This document shows positions 18,013-26,781 of a stretch of DNA of 64,000 nt, piece after piece. Every line of letters begins with the position of its first letter. Position 1 is the stretch's first letter. The stretch is from Humibacillus sp. DSM 29435 (GTDB taxonomy: Bacteria; Actinomycetota; Actinomycetes; Actinomycetales; Dermatophilaceae), in contig NZ_MAST01000053.1 in assembly GCF_001758225.1 (NCBI RefSeq), positions 150,144-214,143 of the forward strand. Direction: 5' to 3'. The notes under the pieces are model-generated. The model searched no databases. It saw only the letters and a program-made list of their open reading frames with translations, and was not told the DNA's origin. A program made the translations under genes and the position numbers.

Positions 18013-19071
18013 ATGCCGGGCCAGAACGCCGCCGACTCTCCCGTGGCCGTCGCCGAGCGGAGTGTCCTCGACGACGGTTCCAGCGCCCCGCCCCGGCCCA
18101 TAGACGGTCCGAAGGCAGCGCCGATGGTGCCGGGGGGAGTGATCACGAGGCGCACCGGCGCGCCCTTCGAGGTGCACCTCGACGTGTTCTCCGGGCCCTT
18201 CGACCTGCTGCTCGGCCTGATCAGCAAGCACAAGCTCGACATCACCGAGATCGCTCTCGCCAAGGTGACCGACGAGTTCATCGCCCACATCAAGGCGGCG
18301 CAGGCCATCGACGACGACTGGGATCTCGGCCAGGCCTCTGAGTTCCTCCTCGTCGCGGCCACCCTGCTCGACCTCAAGGCCGCCCGCCTGCTGCCCGGCG
18401 CCGGCCCGCAGGACGACGAAGACCTCGCGCTCATCGAGGCCCGCGACCTGCTCTTCGCGCGCCTGCTGCAGTACCGCGCCTACAAGCTCATCGCGAAGAC
18501 CTTCGCCGATCGGATGGTGACAGCCGGCCGGCTCACGCCGCGACGCGTCGGGCTGGAGCCCCAGTTCGCCACCTTGCTGCCCGAGCTGGTGATCGCCGTG
18601 ACGCCCGACCAGTTCGCCATGATCGCAGCGCGCGCCATGACGCCGCGCGTTCCGCCGACGGTGGGGCTCGACCACCTGCACGCTCCGCAGGTCAGCGTGC
18701 GCGAGCAGGCGACCATCATCGTCGACCGGCTCCGTTCTCGCGGTCATGCCTCCTTCCGCAGCCTCGTCGCCGACGCCGAGAGCACCTTGGTGATCGTGGC
18801 CCGCTTCCTGGCGGTGCTCGAGCTGTTCAAGGAGTCGGCCATCGCGTTCGAGCAGGCCGAGGCCCTGGGCGAGCTCGACATCCGCTGGACGGGCGCCGAC
18901 GCTGGTGAGGTCGCGATCGACGACGAGTTCGACGACAGCGACGAGGCCGACGACAGCACCGAGGCCGACGACGGAACCGAGACGGGCGACGACGCGAGAG
19001 ACCAGCCCAGCGACGCCGGAGATGACCAGGTCTACGACGCGACCAACCAGAGCAGGGGCCTTGATGACTGA
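18013..19071 (+). CDS. scpA: Segregation and condensation protein A
   Basis: ScpA is the kleisin subunit that links the heads of SMC and recruits ScpB. After a ~45-residue tail, the family N-terminus FEVHLDVFSGPFDLLLGLI starts at about 51, and HKLDITEIALAKVTDEF follows. The C-terminal winged helix occupies about 225–295 (FRSLV...VVARFLAVLELFKE). The last ~50 residues are very acidic (Asp/Glu/Ser/Thr) and not part of the fold. It starts 5 bases after the ParA stop and overlaps scpB by 8 bases, consistent with one operon. Confidence 0.94.
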   Translation: MPGQNAADSPVAVAERSVLDDGSSAPPRPIDGPKAAPMVPGGVITRRTGAPFEVHLDVFSGPFDLLLGLISKHKLDITEIALAKVTDEFIAHIKAAQAIDDDWDLGQASEFLLVAATLLDLKAARLLPGAGPQDDEDLALIEARDLLFARLLQYRAYKLIAKTFADRMVTAGRLTPRRVGLEPQFATLLPELVIAVTPDQFAMIAARAMTPRVPPTVGLDHLHAPQVSVREQATIIVDRLRSRGHASFRSLVADAESTLVIVARFLAVLELFKESAIAFEQAEALGELDIRWTGADAGEVAIDDEFDDSDEADDSTEADDGTETGDDARDQPSDAGDDQVYDATNQSRGLDD

Positions 19072-19729
19072 GTCAGCACAGCAGGCCGAAGCCGTTCGTC
19101 AGCCGGTGACTGAAGCGTCACCCCAGTCCGGCGAGGTCGACCCCGACGATCAGCTCGCCTTCGACATCGACGCCTTCCCGGGCGGTGTGCGCTCGGCGCT
19201 CGAGGCCGTGCTGATGGTGGTCGACGAACCCGTGGCCGAGGTGGAGCTCGCCGCCGTGCTCGAGCAGCCCGTCGACGACATCCACGACCATCTCGTGGTT
19301 CTCGAGCGCGAGTATGCCGCCCAGCTGCGCGGGTTCACCCTGCGGCACGTCGCGGGGGGTTGGCGCTTCTACAGCCGCTCGGAGTTTGCACCGGTCGTCG
19401 AGAAGTTCGTGCTCGACGGGCAGCAGGCCAAGCTCACCCAGGCCTCGCTCGAGACGTTGGCGGTCATCGCCTACCGGCAACCCGTGTCACGCTCGAGGGT
19501 CAGTGCCGTGCGCGGCGTCAACGTCGACGGCGTCGTGCGCACCCTCCTCTCGCGGGGCCTCGTGGAGGAGGTCGGTGAGCCCGAGGAGAGTGGTGCCGTG
19601 CTCTACGGCACCACCACCTACTTCATGCAGCGCATGGGCCTGGACTCGCTCGACGACCTCCCGGCCCTCGCTCCCTATCTGCCAGACGTCGACGTCATCG
19701 ACGAGCTCATCGAGGAAGGACACGCATGA
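19064..19729 (+). CDS. scpB: Segregation and condensation protein B
   Basis: ScpB dimers bind ScpA within the SMC condensin complex. The 221-residue product contains two winged-helix domains: the first around GGVRSALEAVLMVVDEPV, the second around LTQASLETLAVIAYRQPVSR and VRGVNVDGVVRTLLSRGLV, the best conserved segments. The ATG at 19064 lies inside the end of scpA and the stop overlaps the start of the pseudouridine synthase gene. The order scpA–scpB–rluB is a standard conserved block. Confidence 0.94.
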   Translation: MTESAQQAEAVRQPVTEASPQSGEVDPDDQLAFDIDAFPGGVRSALEAVLMVVDEPVAEVELAAVLEQPVDDIHDHLVVLEREYAAQLRGFTLRHVAGGWRFYSRSEFAPVVEKFVLDGQQAKLTQASLETLAVIAYRQPVSRSRVSAVRGVNVDGVVRTLLSRGLVEEVGEPEESGAVLYGTTTYFMQRMGLDSLDDLPALAPYLPDVDVIDELIEEGHA

Positions 19730-20679
19730 GCGAGCACTCGAGATCACCCCGCCAACCGCGCAAGGCAGGTCGACCCGGCCAAGCCGGCGGCGGTACGGGC
19801 GGTCGCACGGGCGGCAAACACGCCAAGCCCGCCGACCGCCAGACCGGACGCGCCGGAAGCGGGCCCCGGTTCGCCGGTTCCACCAAACCGAGCCAGCCCA
19901 CCCGGCTGCCCGAGCGCCGAGCCTCGTCGACCCCACCCGTCGACGTGCACGACCCCGACGGCGTGCGCCTGCAGAAGCTGATGGCCGCTGCCGGCGTGGG
20001 TTCGAGGCGCGTGTGCGAGAACCTCATCGCCGACGGTCGCGTCGAGGTCGACGGGCAGGTCATCACCGAGCTCGGTGTGCGCATCGACGCCAAGACGCAG
20101 ACCGTGCACGTCGACGGTGTGCGCATCAACCTCGACGAGGATCGCGTCTATCTCGCGTTCAACAAGCCCAAGGGTGTCGTCACCACGATGCACGACGAGC
20201 TCGGGCGAATCTCGCTCGAGGACTACGTCGGCAACCGCGAGGAGCGGCTCTTCCACGTCGGTCGTCTCGACGCCGACACCGAGGGCCTGCTGCTGCTCAC
20301 CAACGACGGCGACCTCGCGCACCGGCTGCAGCACCCGTCGTACGGCGTGCTGAAGACCTACGTGGCCACGATCCGGGGCCCGGTCAAGGGTGACGTCGGC
20401 AAACGGCTGCGTGAAGGGGTCGAGCTCGAGGACGGGCCGGTCAAGGTCGACTCCTTCCGCATCATCGACCACCAGCCGGGCAAGGCCATGGTCGAGGTCG
20501 TGCTGCACGAGGGCCGCAAGCACATCGTGCGCCGGATGCTGGAGGCCGTCGGCCATCCAGTGGTCGAGCTGGTGCGCACCGAGGTCGGCCCGATCCGTCT
20601 GGCCGACCTCAAGCTGGGGCGCATGCGTCGCCTGAACAAGGCAGAGGTCGGCGCGCTCTACAAGGCAGCCGATCTCTGA
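19726..20679 (+). CDS. rluB: Ribosomal large-subunit pseudouridine synthase (RluB-type)
   Basis: This enzyme converts a uridine in 23S rRNA to pseudouridine. A ~70-residue basic, disordered N-terminus precedes an S4 RNA-binding domain (RLQKLMAAAGVGSRR onward, about 81–140). The catalytic domain has the family motif GRLDADTEGLLLLTNDG around 181–197 with the catalytic Asp in it. The ending HEGRKHIVRRMLEAVGHPV is also typical. It overlaps scpB by 4 bases and is followed by a strong hairpin. Confidence 0.93.
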   Translation: MSEHSRSPRQPRKAGRPGQAGGGTGGRTGGKHAKPADRQTGRAGSGPRFAGSTKPSQPTRLPERRASSTPPVDVHDPDGVRLQKLMAAAGVGSRRVCENLIADGRVEVDGQVITELGVRIDAKTQTVHVDGVRINLDEDRVYLAFNKPKGVVTTMHDELGRISLEDYVGNREERLFHVGRLDADTEGLLLLTNDGDLAHRLQHPSYGVLKTYVATIRGPVKGDVGKRLREGVELEDGPVKVDSFRIIDHQPGKAMVEVVLHEGRKHIVRRMLEAVGHPVVELVRTEVGPIRLADLKLGRMRRLNKAEVGALYKAADL

Positions 20680-20704
20680 CCCACCGGCTCAGCGGCCTCG
20701 GTTC

Positions 20705-20739
20705 GGGTGGGCGGCCGCGGCTTCCGCGGCGGCCCACCC
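20705..20739 (+). terminator. GC-rich hairpin after rluB
   Basis: A 16-bp stem (20705–20720 with 20724–20739; one internal mismatch) closes a 3-base CTT loop. It lies 26 bases after the rluB stop and 74 bases before tyrA. It has no U-run, as is common for actinobacterial hairpin terminators. Confidence 0.7.
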
Positions 20740-20812
20740 CGAGTCGGAGGGGCCGACGATGGACGACGTTGCGGCGAGGTCGGGTGACCCGTGGAGTCGC
20801 TAGGGTGATGCC

Positions 20813-21901
20813 GTGATCCACGTTCATGTCGTCGGCACCGGGCTGATCGGTACCAGTCTCGGGATAGCACTGTCCGCCAACGGAACTCGGGTGACCCTCG
20901 AAGACCCATCGCCTACCGCGGTGCGGCTGGCGCGTGACCTGCTCGCCGGCGGGCTCGACGCCGACGGTGAGCCCGACCTGGTTGTCGTCGCTGCCCCACC
21001 TGACGTGGTCGCCACCGTCGTGGTGGCAGCGCTGCGTCGGTTTCCGTCTGCGGTGGTCACCGATGTCGCGTCGGTCAAGGAGTCGGTGCTGGTCGACGTG
21101 CTGGTGTCGGGGGCCGCCGACGGTGCGCTCGACGTGACCCGCTACGTCGGGTCACATCCCATGGCCGGCCGCGAACGGTCGGGCGCTGCGGCGGCCCGCG
21201 GTGACCTGTTCGACGGGCGCCCGTGGGTGATCGTGCCGCACGACCGGTCGTCGGATGCCGCAGTGCGAGCGGTTCGTGACCTCGCCACATCCTTGGGGGC
21301 GGCCGTGCGGGTGATGCCGGCCCACGAGCACGACGCGGCCGTAGCGGCCGTCTCCCACGTGCCACAGCTGGCGGCGAGTATCGTCGCCGCCTGCCTGCGT
21401 GACCTGCCCGAGTCGGCCGTCAGCCTGGCCGGTCAGGGTTTGCGCGACGTGACCCGCATCGCGGCCAGCGACCCGCGACTGTGGACCCAGATCATCGCGG
21501 GCAACGCCCTGGCCGTCCGCGACGTGCTGCGCCAGGTCAGCAGCCAGGTCGACCAGGTCGTGGGGGCGCTCGACACGCTCGTCGACTCTGACGGGGAGGG
21601 GTCGCTAGGCACCCTCAGCCGCGTGCTCGAGTCGGGCAACCTCGGCCACGCCCGCATCCCCGGCAAGCACGGGTCGGCGCCCGCCGTCTACGAGGTGGTG
21701 TCGGTGGTCGTTCCCGACGAGCCCGGAGCCCTGGGTCGGCTGTTCGGCGACATGGGCGCGGCCGGCATCAACCTCGAGGACCTGCAGCTGGAGCATGGGT
21801 TCGGGCAAGCCGTCGCCGTCGCCGAGATCTCGGTCGTGCCGTCGGCCGTCGAACCGCTGCGAGCCGAGCTGGCGCGGCTCGGCTGGCGCGTGCACGACTG
21901 A
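20813..21901 (+). CDS. tyrA: Prephenate dehydrogenase
   Basis: TyrA oxidatively decarboxylates prephenate to 4-hydroxyphenylpyruvate in tyrosine synthesis. The 362-residue product opens with the dinucleotide-binding motif VVGTGLIGTSLG, has the family segment YVGSHPMAGRERSGA near 110 and a C-terminal ACT-like domain from about 290 (VVPDEPGALGRLFGDMGAAGINLEDLQ) that probably senses tyrosine. The GTG at 20813 is the first in-frame start. It stands between rluB and cmk, as in many actinobacteria. Confidence 0.92.
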   Translation: MIHVHVVGTGLIGTSLGIALSANGTRVTLEDPSPTAVRLARDLLAGGLDADGEPDLVVVAAPPDVVATVVVAALRRFPSAVVTDVASVKESVLVDVLVSGAADGALDVTRYVGSHPMAGRERSGAAAARGDLFDGRPWVIVPHDRSSDAAVRAVRDLATSLGAAVRVMPAHEHDAAVAAVSHVPQLAASIVAACLRDLPESAVSLAGQGLRDVTRIAASDPRLWTQIIAGNALAVRDVLRQVSSQVDQVVGALDTLVDSDGEGSLGTLSRVLESGNLGHARIPGKHGSAPAVYEVVSVVVPDEPGALGRLFGDMGAAGINLEDLQLEHGFGQAVAVAEISVVPSAVEPLRAELARLGWRVHD

Positions 21902-22003
21902 GCTCAGCGGCATCCGACCGACGTTCGGGCAGGCAAGCCCGGCTGCTCGGCCAGGGCTGGTCGCGTTGTCGTCGGCCACCGGGCGGCGGCTAGGCTGCCG
22001 CCC

Positions 22004-22747
22004 ATGCCCGAGCCCGAAGCGACCATCCCCGACTCCTCCGGCCGCCCGGTCGGTGACGCACCTCTCGAGGGCTTCGTCATCGCCATCGACGGGCCCTCGG
22101 GCTCCGGCAAGTCGAGCGTCAGCAAGCAGGTGGCGCGCACGTTGGGCTACGGCTTCCTCGACACCGGGGCGATGTACCGGGCCCTGACCTGGTGGTGTCT
22201 CGAGCGGGCGGTCGACCTGACCGACGAGAGCGCCGTGCTCGCGGCCGCCCTCGACTTCCCGCTCGTGATCGGTACCGACCCCGACGACCCGAGCGTCACG
22301 GTCGACGGAACCGATGTCGCAGGCGCCATCCGCGACCCGAAGATCTCCACGCAGGTCTCGAAGGTGGCGGTCGTCGTGCCGGTGCGCGAGGTGCTTCGTG
22401 ACCTCCAGCGCCGGCTGATCACGGCGGCGTCGGCCGCCGCCGGGGGAGTCGTGGCAGAGGGCCGCGACATCACCACGGTGGTCGCGCCCGACGCGTCCGT
22501 GCGTGTGCTGCTCACGGCGTCGGAGCAGGCCCGCCTCTCCCGACGCTCGCGCGAGCTGCATGGCGCCGACCATGCGGACGCGGTAGCTGCCACCCGTTCG
22601 CAGATCGTCGACCGCGACCGGGCCGACGCCACCGTCTCGCAGTTCACCGTGGCCGCCGACGGTGTGACCACCATCGACACCTCCGACCTCGACTTCGACG
22701 GGTCGGTCGCCGCAGTGCTCCAGGTCGTGGAGGCGGCGCTGTCGTGA
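22004..22747 (+). CDS. cmk: Cytidylate kinase
   Basis: Phosphorylates CMP/dCMP with ATP in pyrimidine metabolism. The 247-residue product has a short disordered N-terminus, the P-loop [14 protein letters not shown] at about 27–40, the substrate segment [13 protein letters not shown], and the EGRDITTVV motif near 151. Length and motifs are typical. Its stop overlaps the acyltransferase start, and der follows, a conserved cmk–plsC-like–der order. Confidence 0.95.
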   Translation: MPEPEATIPDSSGRPVGDAPLEGFVIAIDGPSGSGKSSVSKQVARTLGYGFLDTGAMYRALTWWCLERAVDLTDESAVLAAALDFPLVIGTDPDDPSVTVDGTDVAGAIRDPKISTQVSKVAVVVPVREVLRDLQRRLITAASAAAGGVVAEGRDITTVVAPDASVRVLLTASEQARLSRRSRELHGADHADAVAATRSQIVDRDRADATVSQFTVAADGVTTIDTSDLDFDGSVAAVLQVVEAALS

Positions 22748-23445
22748 ACTCGGCGAGCCGGGCCGGCACCGTCGATGCCAGCCACAGCCCCAGCGCCCCG
22801 CACCCGAGGCGGGCGCAGATCGGGCGCTACATCGGCATCGGCATCTTCCACACGGCCTACCGGGGTCGGGCCCAGCACGCCGAACGAGTCCCGTTGAGCG
22901 GCCCGGTGATCCTCGTGGCGAACCATGCGGCGTTCCTCGACGGTCCTTTCGTCTTCTCGATGGTGCCCCGCCCGGTCAACTTCCTCGTCAAGCAGGAAGC
23001 CTTCACGGGGTTCTTCGGCGCCGTCATCGCCGGTGTAGGGCAGATCCCGATCGACCGCAGCATCGGCGACCGGGGCGCCCTGGCCACCGCGGCAGCCGTG
23101 CTCGAACGGGGCGGCGCGGTGGGCATCTTCCCCGAGGGCAACCGCGGCACCGGCAACGTCGACGAGGTCAACCAGGGGGCGGCCTGGCTGGCCCTGCGCA
23201 CCGGTGCCGCCCTGCTGCCCGTGGCCGTCATGGGCACACGCACCGAGGGGGCGGGCGTCGACGCCTGGCCTCGTCTGCGGTCGCGGCTCGACGTCGTGTT
23301 CGGAAGCCCCTTCGAGCTCGATGTGCCCAGCGGGGTGCCCGGTCGGGAACGGCTGCGGCTGGCCTCCGAGCAGCTGCGCGAGACGCTCGCGTCACACGTG
23401 CGCCTCGCGCGGGTGGAGAATGGACCCTCAGCCGACTTCCACTGA
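22744..23445 (+). CDS. 1-acyl-glycerol-3-phosphate O-acyltransferase family protein
   Basis: PlsC-family membrane-associated enzymes transfer an acyl chain to lysophosphatidate in phospholipid synthesis. The 233-residue product has the catalytic motif NHAAFLDG (HX4D) near residue 59, FLVKQEAF near 80, and the acceptor-binding motif FPEGNRGTG near 130. It starts at a GTG that overlaps the cmk stop by 4 bases. Substrate specificity is inferred from family membership only. Confidence 0.9.
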   Translation: MNSASRAGTVDASHSPSAPHPRRAQIGRYIGIGIFHTAYRGRAQHAERVPLSGPVILVANHAAFLDGPFVFSMVPRPVNFLVKQEAFTGFFGAVIAGVGQIPIDRSIGDRGALATAAAVLERGGAVGIFPEGNRGTGNVDEVNQGAAWLALRTGAALLPVAVMGTRTEGAGVDAWPRLRSRLDVVFGSPFELDVPSGVPGRERLRLASEQLRETLASHVRLARVENGPSADFH

Positions 23446-23498
23446 GCGCGCCCCGTGCGCCCAGAAGGGGTGGCACCTGCCAGCGATTTGAGGACACC

Positions 23499-25028
23499 GT
23501 GACCGACGAGACCGCCCGCCCCACCGACGAGGGCGCTCCGATCTCGACCGTGGATGCCACCGTTGACGTCGCCGTTGACAGCCACGACAACGCCGATCAC
23601 AAGGCTGTCGAGCGAGCGCTGCGCGCCGGCCTCGCCGAGTTCGACCTCGCGCCCGAGGACGAAGCGCTGCTCAGCGGCGAGGGCCCGGATGCCGCTGACG
23701 AACAGTCACGCGGCCCGTTGCCCGTCGTGGCGGTGATCGGGCGGCCCAACGTCGGCAAGTCCAGCCTCGTCAACCGCATCCTGCGCCGGCGCGAAGCCGT
23801 CGTCGAAGACGTGCCGGGGGTCACCCGTGACCGGGTGTCGTACGAGGGGGAGTGGGCCGGTCGCCGGTTCACGATCGTCGACACCGGCGGCTGGGAGGCC
23901 GACGCCACCGGCATCCACCTGCGGGTTGCCGAACAGGCCGAGATCGCGATCGAGCTCGCCGACGTCGTGATGTTCGTCGTCGACGCCACGGTCGGCTCGA
24001 CCGACGACGACGAGTCGGTGGTGCGCCTGCTGCGCAAGGCCGACAAGCCCGTCGTGCTCATCGCCAACAAGGTCGACGACCAGCGCGGTGAGGCGGATGC
24101 CGCCGCGCTGTGGAGTCTCGGGCTCGGCCAGCCGTGGCCCGTCTCGGCCGTGCACGGGCGCGGGAGCGGAGATGCTCTCGACGCCGTGCTCGAGGTGCTC
24201 CCGGCCGTGTCGGCCCACGGGGCCTACGCGCAGGGCGGCCCTCGACGAGTGGCGCTCATCGGGCGACCCAACGTCGGCAAGTCGAGCCTGCTCAACCGGC
24301 TGGCCGGCGAGAACCGCGTCGTCGTCGACCCCGTGGCCGGCACCACTCGTGACCCCGTCGACGAGCTCATCGAGCTCGGCGGCACCACGTGGCGCTTCGT
24401 CGACACCGCCGGCATCCGGCGACGGGTGCACCAGACCCGGGGGGCCGACTTCTACGCCTCCCTGCGCACCCAGACGGCCCTGGAGAAGGCCGAGGTCGCT
24501 GTCGTGCTCATCGACTCCGAGGAGCCGATCGCCGAGCAGGACATCCGCGTCATCCAGCAGGTCATCGACGCCGGTCGGGCCCTCGTGATCGCGTACAACA
24601 AGTGGGACCTGCTCGACGAGGAGCGTCGCTACTACCTCGAGCGCGAGATCGAGAAGGAGCTCGTGCAGGTGCCATGGGCGCCGCGGGCCAACATCTCAGC
24701 CCGCACCGGCCGGCACATGGACCGACTGGTGCCAGCCATCGAGACCGCGCTCGCGTCGTGGGACACCCGTATCCCGACCGGGCGCCTCAACGCGTTCCTC
24801 GGTGAGGTCGTCGCCGGCCACCCGCACCCGGTGCGCGGCGGTAAGCAGCCCCGGATCCTCTTCGCCACCCAGGCCTCGACCCGGCCGCCGCGTTTCGTGA
24901 TCTTCGCCTCCGGCTTCATCGAGGCCGGCTATCGCCGGTTCATCGAGCGACGGCTGCGCGAGCAGTTCGGCTTCGACGGCACCCCCATCGAGGTGTCGGT
25001 GCGGGTTCGGGAGAAGCGTCGCCGGTGA
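23499..25028 (+). CDS. der: Ribosome biogenesis GTPase Der
   Basis: Der (EngA) is an essential GTPase with two tandem G domains that acts in 50S assembly. The 509-residue product has an acidic ~75-residue N-terminal extension, G domain 1 with [14 protein letters not shown] at about 79–92 and DTGGWE, G domain 2 with [14 protein letters not shown] near 254, DTAGIRR and NKWDL, then a KH-like C-terminal domain ([14 protein letters not shown]). The longer N-terminus is usual in actinobacteria. A hairpin follows 12 bases after the stop. Confidence 0.96.
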   Translation: MTDETARPTDEGAPISTVDATVDVAVDSHDNADHKAVERALRAGLAEFDLAPEDEALLSGEGPDAADEQSRGPLPVVAVIGRPNVGKSSLVNRILRRREAVVEDVPGVTRDRVSYEGEWAGRRFTIVDTGGWEADATGIHLRVAEQAEIAIELADVVMFVVDATVGSTDDDESVVRLLRKADKPVVLIANKVDDQRGEADAAALWSLGLGQPWPVSAVHGRGSGDALDAVLEVLPAVSAHGAYAQGGPRRVALIGRPNVGKSSLLNRLAGENRVVVDPVAGTTRDPVDELIELGGTTWRFVDTAGIRRRVHQTRGADFYASLRTQTALEKAEVAVVLIDSEEPIAEQDIRVIQQVIDAGRALVIAYNKWDLLDEERRYYLEREIEKELVQVPWAPRANISARTGRHMDRLVPAIETALASWDTRIPTGRLNAFLGEVVAGHPHPVRGGKQPRILFATQASTRPPRFVIFASGFIEAGYRRFIERRLREQFGFDGTPIEVSVRVREKRRR

Positions 25029-25040
25029 CCGTTTGCTGAA

Positions 25041-25063
25041 GGATGCCGTACCGCCCGGCATCC
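25041..25063 (+). terminator. Hairpin after der
   Basis: A perfect 8-bp inverted repeat (GGATGCCG / CGGCATCC) with a 7-base loop lies 12 bases past the der stop. It is the likely end of the cmk–der transcript. No T-tract follows. Confidence 0.55.
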
Positions 25064-25128
25064 GACGCGTCAGGGCACCGTAAGGCGGGAACCACCCGTC
25101 ACACTCCGGGACGGCCTACCGTGAAGGC

Positions 25129-26064
25129 ATGCAGTCCATGACGTGGCGACGGACCGGCTCGTTCCTGACGGGCGTGAGCGAGAGCGACCCGAGGTGGACC
25201 GCCCGAACCCTCACGGGGTTGCGCGTGATGCTTGGAGTGCTGTGGGTGACCAACGCCGGTTGGAAGACGCCACCCGACTTCGGCGCCAACGACAAGGTGC
25301 TGCTGTACCAGTACGTGACCGACGGCATCGAACATCCGGTTCTGCCCCCGTTCAGCTGGCTGCTCGAGCACCTCGTTCGCCCCAACCTCGGCGTCTTCGG
25401 GTGGGGCGTGCTGCTGGTGGAGCTGTCGCTGGGGGCGTTGCTACTGAGCGGTTCCTTCACCCGACTCGCTGCGCTGCTGGGAATCGGGCAGTCGATGGTC
25501 ATCGGGCTGTCGGTACTGGCCACCCCGAACGAATGGCCGTGGTCGTACTACCTGATGATCGCGCTTCACCTGGTGATCTTCGTCTTTCCCGCCGGCCGGC
25601 ACGGCGGCGCCGACGGTGCGCGAGCGGGGCTGACCGACGGTGTACTCAGCACACGCACGTGGGGCATCGTCGCGCTCGTACTGGGCGTCTGGGCCACGGC
25701 CTCGGCGGCCGCCGATGGCGATGTCGTGGGGGGCAGGGGCGCCGGGCTCGGGCTCGGTGACGCGATCAGCTTCGGCGGGTGGAACGTGCTGGGCGGAGTG
25801 CTGCTGCTCGCCATCGGAGCCTGTCTGCTGCTGTGCGTCCGCACTCCGGTGCTCGCGCGCGTCGCGGCCGGGGTGGCCGGCGTCGCGGCCCTGGTCACGC
25901 TTGTGCTGGACGGACGTGATGCCACCCTGCTCGGAGGCAACGGCTCGACGGTGTCGGTCTTCGCGGCCCTGTGCCTGGTCGCCGTGTATATCGCCCCCCT
26001 CCCTGCCTCCAGGGCCACCCGCTCAACGTCGAAGGCGGCCTCGACTTCGGACAGCCGCGCGTGA
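25129..26064 (+). CDS. DoxX/DoxD-like membrane protein
   Basis: The 311-residue integral membrane protein has a cytoplasmic N-terminus, then several hydrophobic helices in its first ~150 residues with a DoxD-like pattern (LRVMLGVLWVTNAGWKTPPDF, a long loop, then GVFGWGVLLVELSLGALLL). DoxD is the small subunit of archaeal thiosulfate:quinone oxidoreductase, and DoxX relatives serve in membrane redox complexes. A second set of helices in the C-terminal half is not part of the core family. It overlaps the TusA-like gene by 4 bases, which supports a sulfur-related role; the reaction itself is unknown. Confidence 0.78.
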   Translation: MQSMTWRRTGSFLTGVSESDPRWTARTLTGLRVMLGVLWVTNAGWKTPPDFGANDKVLLYQYVTDGIEHPVLPPFSWLLEHLVRPNLGVFGWGVLLVELSLGALLLSGSFTRLAALLGIGQSMVIGLSVLATPNEWPWSYYLMIALHLVIFVFPAGRHGGADGARAGLTDGVLSTRTWGIVALVLGVWATASAAADGDVVGGRGAGLGLGDAISFGGWNVLGGVLLLAIGACLLLCVRTPVLARVAAGVAGVAALVTLVLDGRDATLLGGNGSTVSVFAALCLVAVYIAPLPASRATRSTSKAASTSDSRA

Positions 26065-26411
26065 CGGAGGCTGCGGGCTCGCCTCCAGCCAGCTGCTTCG
26101 ACGGCGGCGACCTCGCCTGCGGTGAGCTGCTGCTCCGGTTGGTGGCGCACCTCAAGGGGTTAGCGCACGGCACGGTGGTGCGCGTGGTGGCCACCGATCC
26201 GGCCGCACCCATCGACATCCCCTTCTGGTGCCACCTGACGGGACATGTTTTTCTAGGCTCGGGTGAGCAACCTGATGGCCGGCCCTGTTTCGATCTCGCC
26301 ATCAGCGCCAACGCCACCGCGACGCAGTCAGGTCGCCCGTGGCATGTCGAGCCTGCTTCTGCGCCAGCCCTGCACGAAGACGACCCATCCATCACCATCG
26401 AAAGGTTCTGA
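26061..26411 (+). CDS. TusA-like sulfurtransferase protein
   Basis: TusA proteins carry sulfur as a persulfide on a conserved Cys. This 116-residue product has the fold pattern FDGGDLACGELLLRLVAHL then TVVRVVATDPAAPIDIPFWC and LTGHVFL. The usual CPxP motif is replaced by CG, a variant that also occurs in the N-terminal domain of the radical SAM protein two genes downstream. The GTG at 26061 overlaps the DoxD-like stop by 4 bases. The ~35-residue tail is not conserved-looking. Family assignment rests on pattern recognition. Confidence 0.72.
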   Translation: MTEAAGSPPASCFDGGDLACGELLLRLVAHLKGLAHGTVVRVVATDPAAPIDIPFWCHLTGHVFLGSGEQPDGRPCFDLAISANATATQSGRPWHVEPASAPALHEDDPSITIERF

Positions 26412-26412
26412 C

Positions 26413-26772
26413 ATGTCAGCCCTCGTCATCAATCTCACCCATTCCTCCGACGACGTCGACCGCACCAGCGTGGCCATGGTCGTCGCCGGGGCCGCCGTCG
26501 CGTCGGCCCAGACCACCACCGTGTTCCTGTCGTCCGAAGGCGTGCACCTGGCCAAGGCGGGAGTGGCGCAGACGCTTCACGAAGAGGGATTCGCCCCCCT
26601 CGGCGACCTGGTCAGCTCGTTCGTGGAGGCGGGAGGAGAGTTCCTGGTCTGCAGCCCGTGCGCCAAGAAGCGGGGTATCGGCGAAGACGACCTCATCGAC
26701 GGCGCCAAGATCGTCGGTGGGGCCACGCTGGTGGCGCTTCTTGCCGATGGCGCAGCCTCGCTGTCCTTCTAG
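26413..26772 (+). CDS. DsrE-family protein
   Basis: DsrE-fold proteins relay sulfur or act as small accessory proteins in sulfur metabolism. The 119-residue product starts MSALVINLTHSSDDVDR, has the segment TTVFLSSEGVHLAKAG and a conserved late Cys pair CSPCAKKRG at about 80–88, the likely persulfide site. It begins directly after the TusA-like stop. Position between two TusA-like domains implies sulfur passing between these partners. Confidence 0.82.
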   Translation: MSALVINLTHSSDDVDRTSVAMVVAGAAVASAQTTTVFLSSEGVHLAKAGVAQTLHEEGFAPLGDLVSSFVEAGGEFLVCSPCAKKRGIGEDDLIDGAKIVGGATLVALLADGAASLSF

Positions 26773-26781
26773 GGGCTGTCA